Below are positions 59,416 through 64,000 of a stretch of DNA of 64,000 nucleotides, one piece after another. The DNA comes from Saksenaea vasiformis B4078 (Eukaryota > Mucoromycota > Mucoromycetes > Mucorales > Saksenaeaceae), in assembly GCA_000697055.1 (NCBI GenBank), contig JNDT01001812.1, positions 20,160-84,159 on the forward strand, read 5' to 3'. Numbering within the stretch: position 1 is the stretch's first letter; each line of letters starts with the position of its first letter. The position numbers were made by a program, and so were the translations under genes. The notes below the pieces were generated by a model. That model made no database searches. It was not told the DNA's origin and worked only from the letters and a program-made list of their open reading frames with translations.

Positions 59416-60703
59416 TTAAATTCGCTCATGAGGTTTGCCCTCCACTTGATCTGGTTTATAATAATCACCAGGAGGTGGGGGAGGAAGAGAATAGCCTTGC
59501 TGTTGCTGCTGCTGTGCTTGTTGTGCATGATCAAAACCGGGACTGGGGACAGCTGTGCTTCCGTCATAATAGTAACCTTGTTCGTCATAATAACCTCCAG
59601 CACCATCGTGATGTTGTTGAGGATAATAATAACCCCCTTGTTGTGGTGGCATCATACCTCCTTGACCGAGGTGTTGTGGTGAGTAGTCTCCATATTCTGC
59701 CGTATTCATGTCCAGCTGGGGCTGATAAGTTGACTGCATATATTGGTGTCCAGCTGGATCATAATAGTTGCCTTGGTCGTTTAATCGAGGTAACGTTGGA
59801 CTGTTCTTGGCACCGGCCGTACCTGCAGCGGCGGCAGCGGCGGATGCACCTCCAGCTCCGGCTGCTGCTAAACCTGCAGGGGCCATGGGCGGTGATCGAT
59901 GATGTGGGAAATCAGTTTCGGCCAGACCAAAGTCTTCGAAATCGGCTGCTCGCTTCTCGCTTCGACGAGTGCATCCACCGCGTCGATTGAGGAAGGTGAT
60001 AGCTCCGCCAATAAGGGCGACTCCGACTATCGGGAACAAATAGGTTAACAAATGAATAAAACACGAAGGGAAACAGCTTACCAACTCCGCCTACGACGCC
60101 GCCCACTATCTGTCCAATCTCACCACTATTCGAGCCTCCTTGGCCGCTTGGAGTGTTTGTGCTCTCACCAGTATTGGTTGCACTCGACGAGCTAGTGTTA
60201 GAAGAAGAAGAGGAAGACGAAGAGGAACCGCTAGTAGTACGAGATCCTGTGGTTGAAGGGTTGGTCCGTGTCGAAGGTTGGGTGGTTGTTGAAGGGGAAG
60301 GCACCGTCGTAGTGGGCTGGGTTGTGGTGGGTCTTGGAGGTTCAGGCGTAGTTGTCGTTGAGGGAGGCGGCGGCGGAGGTGGTGGAGGGTTCGTCGTCGT
60401 GGGAGCCGTTGTCGTAGTAGGTCTTTCCGACGTGGTTGTCGGGGGTGGCGGTGGAGGTGGGTTGGTAGTAGTTGGCTGAGTAGTGGTTGGTGGAGGTGCA
60501 GGTGTCGTTGGATTTACAGAAGTAGTCTGGGGCGGTTGGGGCGTATCGCTGCCGCTGCCGCTGCCGCTGCCACTGCCACTGCCGCTGCCACCGCCACCAG
60601 TAGTTCCGCCCCCGGGAGCAGGAGTATCAGGAGTCGTTTGAGCATAAACAATTTGGATTAAAAGTAGTGCACAAAGCACCCAGGTACATAAGTTAAGCCG
60701 CAT
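59416..60703 (-). CDS. Cell-surface sensor-like single-pass membrane protein
   Basis: 410 residues; exons 60082-60703 and 59416-60026. The signal peptide is LCTWVLCALLLIQIVYAQ, with likely cleavage after YA-Q. The long ectodomain is Ser/Thr/Pro-rich with GSGSGSG, PTTT and PPPPPP runs, expected to be heavily O-mannosylated. A Gly/Val-rich membrane span (IVGGVVGGVVGVALIGGAI) crosses the exon junction and is followed by NRRGG, a positive stop-transfer signal. The cytosolic tail contains Ala-rich, Tyr/Gln/Pro-rich and poly-Gln stretches. The architecture resembles yeast wall-stress sensors such as Mid2 and Wsc, but no WSC cysteine domain is present. Function as a wall mechanosensor is inferred from architecture only. 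Lies 77 bp downstream of the TRM44 stop, same strand. Confidence 0.82.
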
Positions 60704-60780
60704 GGCCAGAAAGTAAAAAAGAAAAAAAAAAGGAAAGAAAAAAGAAAAAAAACACAAAGAGTGGTCCCACCGTGTCACTT

Positions 60781-62705
60781 TCAATTAGGTTTTTTTTGCT
60801 TATCTATTTTTGTCCTTTTGGATTCCCGTCTTAGAACATCCTTTTCTCGGTCTGTCTTACGGGGTACAAATGCTAATCCAGCCGCCTCAATTTTTTGCCA
60901 AATTTCTGGGTTGGCTTGGTTACGACGCTGACGACCTACAATCGCAATATTCTTTGTGCTTGGTATTCGTAGATAATCCTCTTCACACGCAAAACCGGAT
61001 GATGTTGCCAGGTCTTTGACATAATTCGTATACGCACGATATTTGCCTTCTTCACCCCGGAGCGCTAATGATCTCGTACCGTCCAAAGCATAAAAACAGC
61101 AAGGGATAACCAGGAAACTTTGAACAATGTTATTCTCCTTAAGAAAAAGTCGGATGTTCAATCCAAGACTTACTTGCACTGATCTCCTGATTTGGACGCA
61201 ATGATCGGGATCCTGCAGATTTAGGGAGTGAGTTAGTTCGCTTCATTCTTTTTTCACACAATACCATGGCACGAGTTCATCAGCATGGTTGCCTATTAGC
61301 CAATCAATTCCTGGGTAAGAGAGCTGTGCAGGATACAGGGTTTCAACTACAGGTGGTGCATGATGGTAAATATGCACATGCAATTAGATAAACGATACCT
61401 CGCAGCATATCCTTTTTTCCTTCGCTCAACATCGACCAGATCTTGCGCTCTGCCATATCTACTCCATAGCCTTCGTAGCCCTCACTTGTCAATAAATAGG
61501 TTAATAAGCCATTGCCGCACGCTAGATCCACAAAGCATGGTTTTCTAAGGAAAACAGAGAGCTGGTATCACAAAAGCGCCGCAGTATTCGTTACCGTTTC
61601 AGTGTCTTTTCCTCTTCTTTCCAGAGGCAGAGCAAATAACTGGCAATGGCAATGTCCTCGAATACAAATTTCTTTGGATCTGTCTTTTCTGTCCAGTTGC
61701 TGAGAAGTAAATTAAGACACGGGTTTACTTGGAACTAGCCTTACTTGATTAGCTTGTTAGCATATGTGGACTTCAGGTGCTGGTACATATCAACATAGGT
61801 GTCCTTGGGAATAAGAACATCATGGTGGGCCTTTTTCTTGTATCCTATCCGCGCTTGAATGCACCACTTGAACAGCTTGTGTAAAAGCGTTTTAAGCGCA
61901 TATTGCTAAAATTGAAACTGGCTTAGCTGCAGAAAGCTCAATACAACGCAATTTTACCATTTTTGTATCAGGCACTACATACGACCCAGTACAAGGCACA
62001 ATTTCCAATCGCAAGGTTCCACTGATATAAAGTTAGTGTGCTAAATGACAAGGCGCACGTGTTCCTATTACCCTCCTTTATCTCGGTTGCGTTCCACAAA
62101 TACGAAACTATAGGCTTGGACCTAGTTCATTGCGAAATTAACTACGGCCTACTCTGAGATATAGTTTACTTTAGGATAGTAGAATGGGAGCAAAGTCTCT
62201 GACGTCGCTGGTTGATAGACAACGCGAGCGTAATAATCTGAAACAGGAAAAGGAAGACGGCATCAGAAAAGTCATATGTTTGTAAAAACAGACAAACCCT
62301 CGTTTTCATTGCGCTCAGAATACTGTACAGATTCGGTAAAAAGAGCATCTTTCGATTTACGTTTCGGAACCAGCACACGCTGTATCGTCTCAAAAGGCTG
62401 GTCATCTTGGCTTTGAGAACACTCTGTGATCTCGGCTTTTTCAATAGGTGGAATAGCATACTGTGGCTCTAATGTCCACCGTCTCTGCGTAATATTCATC
62501 AGATTTCACTCATGAGATCTTGACCACTCACAATAGTTTTCCAAAATGCATCCCGGTCTGTCGGCACCGGCTGCTCCGCTATAGTATGCCAACACTTTGT
62601 TTCATCGTAGAGTTCGCCTATAAGTGGCGCATCAAAGTAAAGCGATGGGGAGAACTGAGTGAATAGATCGGCTTCATTCACCACATCCTCATTGCCAGCT
62701 GCCAT
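60781..62705 (-). CDS. TRM44: tRNA (uracil-2'-O)-methyltransferase TRM44
   Basis: Predicted AdoMet-dependent methylase of U44 in tRNA-Ser; 470 residues. Eleven exons: 62532-62705, 62298-62484, 62170-62237, 62072-62121, 61958-62021, 61745-61905, 61595-61699, 61399-61544, 61265-61346, 61174-61212, 60781-61117, with introns of about 45-60 nt and consistent phases. Diagnostic blocks: [44 protein letters not shown], the AdoMet-binding loop [15 protein letters not shown] (Gly280-Gly282), [32 protein letters not shown] and [13 protein letters not shown]. The C-terminus ends in a basic tail ([12 protein letters not shown]). The start ATG at 62705 gives MAAGNEDV. One donor (at 62297) is GTTTGT rather than GTAAGT. 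Confidence 0.93.
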
Positions 62706-63420
62706 GGTCTGCAAAAGGGATCGACGTTATAAGCCACATTGTTGCTTGAAAACTTCCAGCATGTTGCGCTGTATATTATTTTATAGACTAACAGAATGAA
62801 CGCGATCGTATCTAAGCTACAGCAATGGATTTATTTCATGTCTACTTTTCCAGCGGCATCTGCATCATAAGAAGCATTATCTTTACGTCCACACGATCCT
62901 TATTCGTTTTATATAATGATACGGCTTGTGTCTCATAGCTGACGAGCCTCGAGTTAATTGCCCAGTCATCATTAAATTGAATTGGGGATAAAAGCTAGTG
63001 GTCTAGAACATTACAACTATTGATTGGTTTCTCCTGCCAAAAGTTATTGGATTACGAAAAGCGTCGGCTTGATGTCTGCCACGGGTCCTCATACGGAGGA
63101 ACGCATTTCATATGCTCGTTACGCCTGGTTCACTCGATTTATAAGACGTAGCTGTACTGTTTTTTCAAAAAATAAAGTCGCATCTTGCAAATCTGCTTGG
63201 CGGAATTGAGAAACTAAGCTTGACTCTAATGGATGATGTGAGCTGCCGTGTTGCAATTGTTTGAATTGACGCATCCACGAACCTGTTTAGACCTTCAACA
63301 GCGCAATACCCAGCCCCTCAACAAGCTCATGCAAGACGCGTGAATAATTTGGTTGGTGAGTATGAAAGGAAACAGCCCAGGAGGTTCAATAGTGCTTACC
63401 AAGTACCGGGCGTGGAAGCC
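62706..63420. other. Gene-free stretch
   Basis: TRM44 promoter side, then sequence with no supportable gene. It lies directly 3' of the Fanzor-like frame, so it is where a guide-RNA-like structure should be sought. Confidence 0.35.
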
Positions 63421-64000
63421 CTATCCACTTGGCTCGTGGATCCTTTTTTGTCTTTTCTGTTGTAGCCTTGCTGATCGTCTTAGTGGTTCTTGTGACGATT
63501 CTGCTTCCTGTGCTTGTTGAAAAATGCTTTGCTGAGACCAGGGTGGTTCAACCGTGGTCTGCACTTCGCTGGCTGTCACTGTGGTTTCTTCTTCGCTTCC
63601 TTCTTCCTGATGTCTTGTCGGCCGGATGAACCAACGCGGACGTTGCTGAAACTGCAACATGTATTGGGCGATAGTCGCCTGGTTGTCCGCTGCATTGCCA
63701 TCCCGGTGGAACGCTCGATTACAACTCTGACAACAGACTACTCTCATCACCTTTTCAAGGCCATCTTCTAATCGAGCTTCATCTTGCACTGGTACCATGG
63801 GTGGTCGCCGGAGAAACCTGACATGCTGCTCGCTGCCTCGCTTAGAACAGTAACAACATACTTTCGAGGTTTGGTACTCGTCAACTCTTGTGCAGATATC
63901 AATATTCTTGTTTTCACGACCGCGACTACGTTGCTTTATTTTCCGATACAGTGCGTTGGCAATCTTGTGATCCATGGGTGCTAGGGCTCCTCTTCTTGAT
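63421..64000 (-). CDS. Fanzor (TnpB-like RNA-guided nuclease) C-terminal part, running off the edge
   Basis: Open frame from the window edge to a stop at 63421, about 190 codons, with no frame break. In order: HKIANALYRKIKQRSR (P-x-K/basic helix region), TRVDEYQTSKVCCYCSKRG (RuvC-II Glu, TS, first Cys pair), a basic linker, VVCCQSCNRAFHRDGNAADN (second Cys pair and RuvC-III Asp), then QRPRWFIRP. This is the Fanzor/TnpB C-terminal layout. After it comes a Glu/Gln/Ser-rich tail of about 75 residues ending in a basic patch (RRSARLQQKRQKR), which could act as a nuclear signal and is not part of the nuclease core. The N-terminal two thirds would lie beyond base 64000. Best-preserved of the four loci in this window. 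Confidence 0.75.
   Translation of the reverse strand, partial: SRRGALAPMDHKIANALYRKIKQRSRGRENKNIDICTRVDEYQTSKVCCYCSKRGSEQHVRFLRRPPMVPVQDEARLEDGLEKVMRVVCCQSCNRAFHRDGNAADNQATIAQYMLQFQQRPRWFIRPTRHQEEGSEEETTVTASEVQTTVEPPWSQQSIFQQAQEAESSQEPLRRSARLQQKRQKRIHEPSG

Noticed and set aside
60153..60479. Plus-strand Val/Gly-rich 108-codon frame
   Set aside because: Antisense shadow of the Pro/Thr-rich ectodomain of the surface protein on the minus strand.
1..64000. CRISPR array, prophage, rRNA operon or functional tRNA gene
   Set aside because: No regularly spaced repeats, phage genes, rRNA signatures or complete tRNA cloverleaf were seen; the window is eukaryotic nuclear DNA.

Overview
The window is nuclear DNA from a filamentous fungus, most likely a Mucoromycota species of the Mucorales type. 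The reasons are spliceosomal genes with many 45-100 bp GT..AG introns, a myosin-like/chitin synthase fusion, a Gcr1_C/Crypton-type ORF, several Fanzor (eukaryotic TnpB-like) remnants, and long AT-rich stretches with (GA)n, (CA)n and poly-T tracts. The species cannot be fixed from this sequence alone. Exon boundaries below were derived by hand from splice signals, reading phase and protein-family motifs.

Layout. 1-1018: alanyl-tRNA editing protein (partial). 1981-3332: multi-pass membrane RING-H2 ligase. 3333-9053: gene-poor stretch with decayed copies of its two flanking genes and a dispersed repeat. 9054-10984: non-canonical poly(A) polymerase. 12100-14576: ThrE/Prm10-like membrane protein, convergent with a Cdc25-like rhodanese (14645-15244). 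16350-21900: gene-poor, with a Fanzor remnant. 21936-23859: membrane GT2 glycosyltransferase. 25780-30430: transposon graveyard (Helitron helicase remnant, Fanzor remnant, Crypton/Gcr1-like pseudogene, possible transporter remnant). 32654-35038: gamma-glutamyltranspeptidase. 35203-40802: class V-type chitin synthase with a myosin-like head. 41113-42883: disordered protein with Glu and His runs. 43507-44817: eIF5. 44818-49162: gene-poor, with a Fanzor remnant inserted in a repeat. 49163-54315: very large Sel1-repeat protein with an N-myristoylation motif. 55181-56356: conserved fungal membrane protein. 56357-59415: gene-poor, repeat copy. 59416-60703: Ser/Thr/Pro-rich cell-surface sensor-like protein. 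60781-62705: tRNA ribose methyltransferase TRM44. 63421-64000: Fanzor C-terminal part running off the edge.

Themes. Intact genes cover cell-wall and surface biology (chitin synthase, GT2, surface sensor, perhaps the Sel1 protein, since Sel1 proteins such as Skt5/Chs4 regulate chitin synthases) and RNA/translation (tRNA editing, TRM44, eIF5, poly(A) polymerase). They look like ordinary single genes rather than one operon-like system. Gene-poor stretches hold the unusual material: at least four loci with the C-terminal RuvC/zinc-ribbon signature of Fanzor RNA-guided nucleases, one directly after a Helitron helicase remnant and one inserted in a repeat copy. At the left, a tandem duplication of a (RING ligase + poly(A) polymerase) block appears to have been resolved by reciprocal gene loss.
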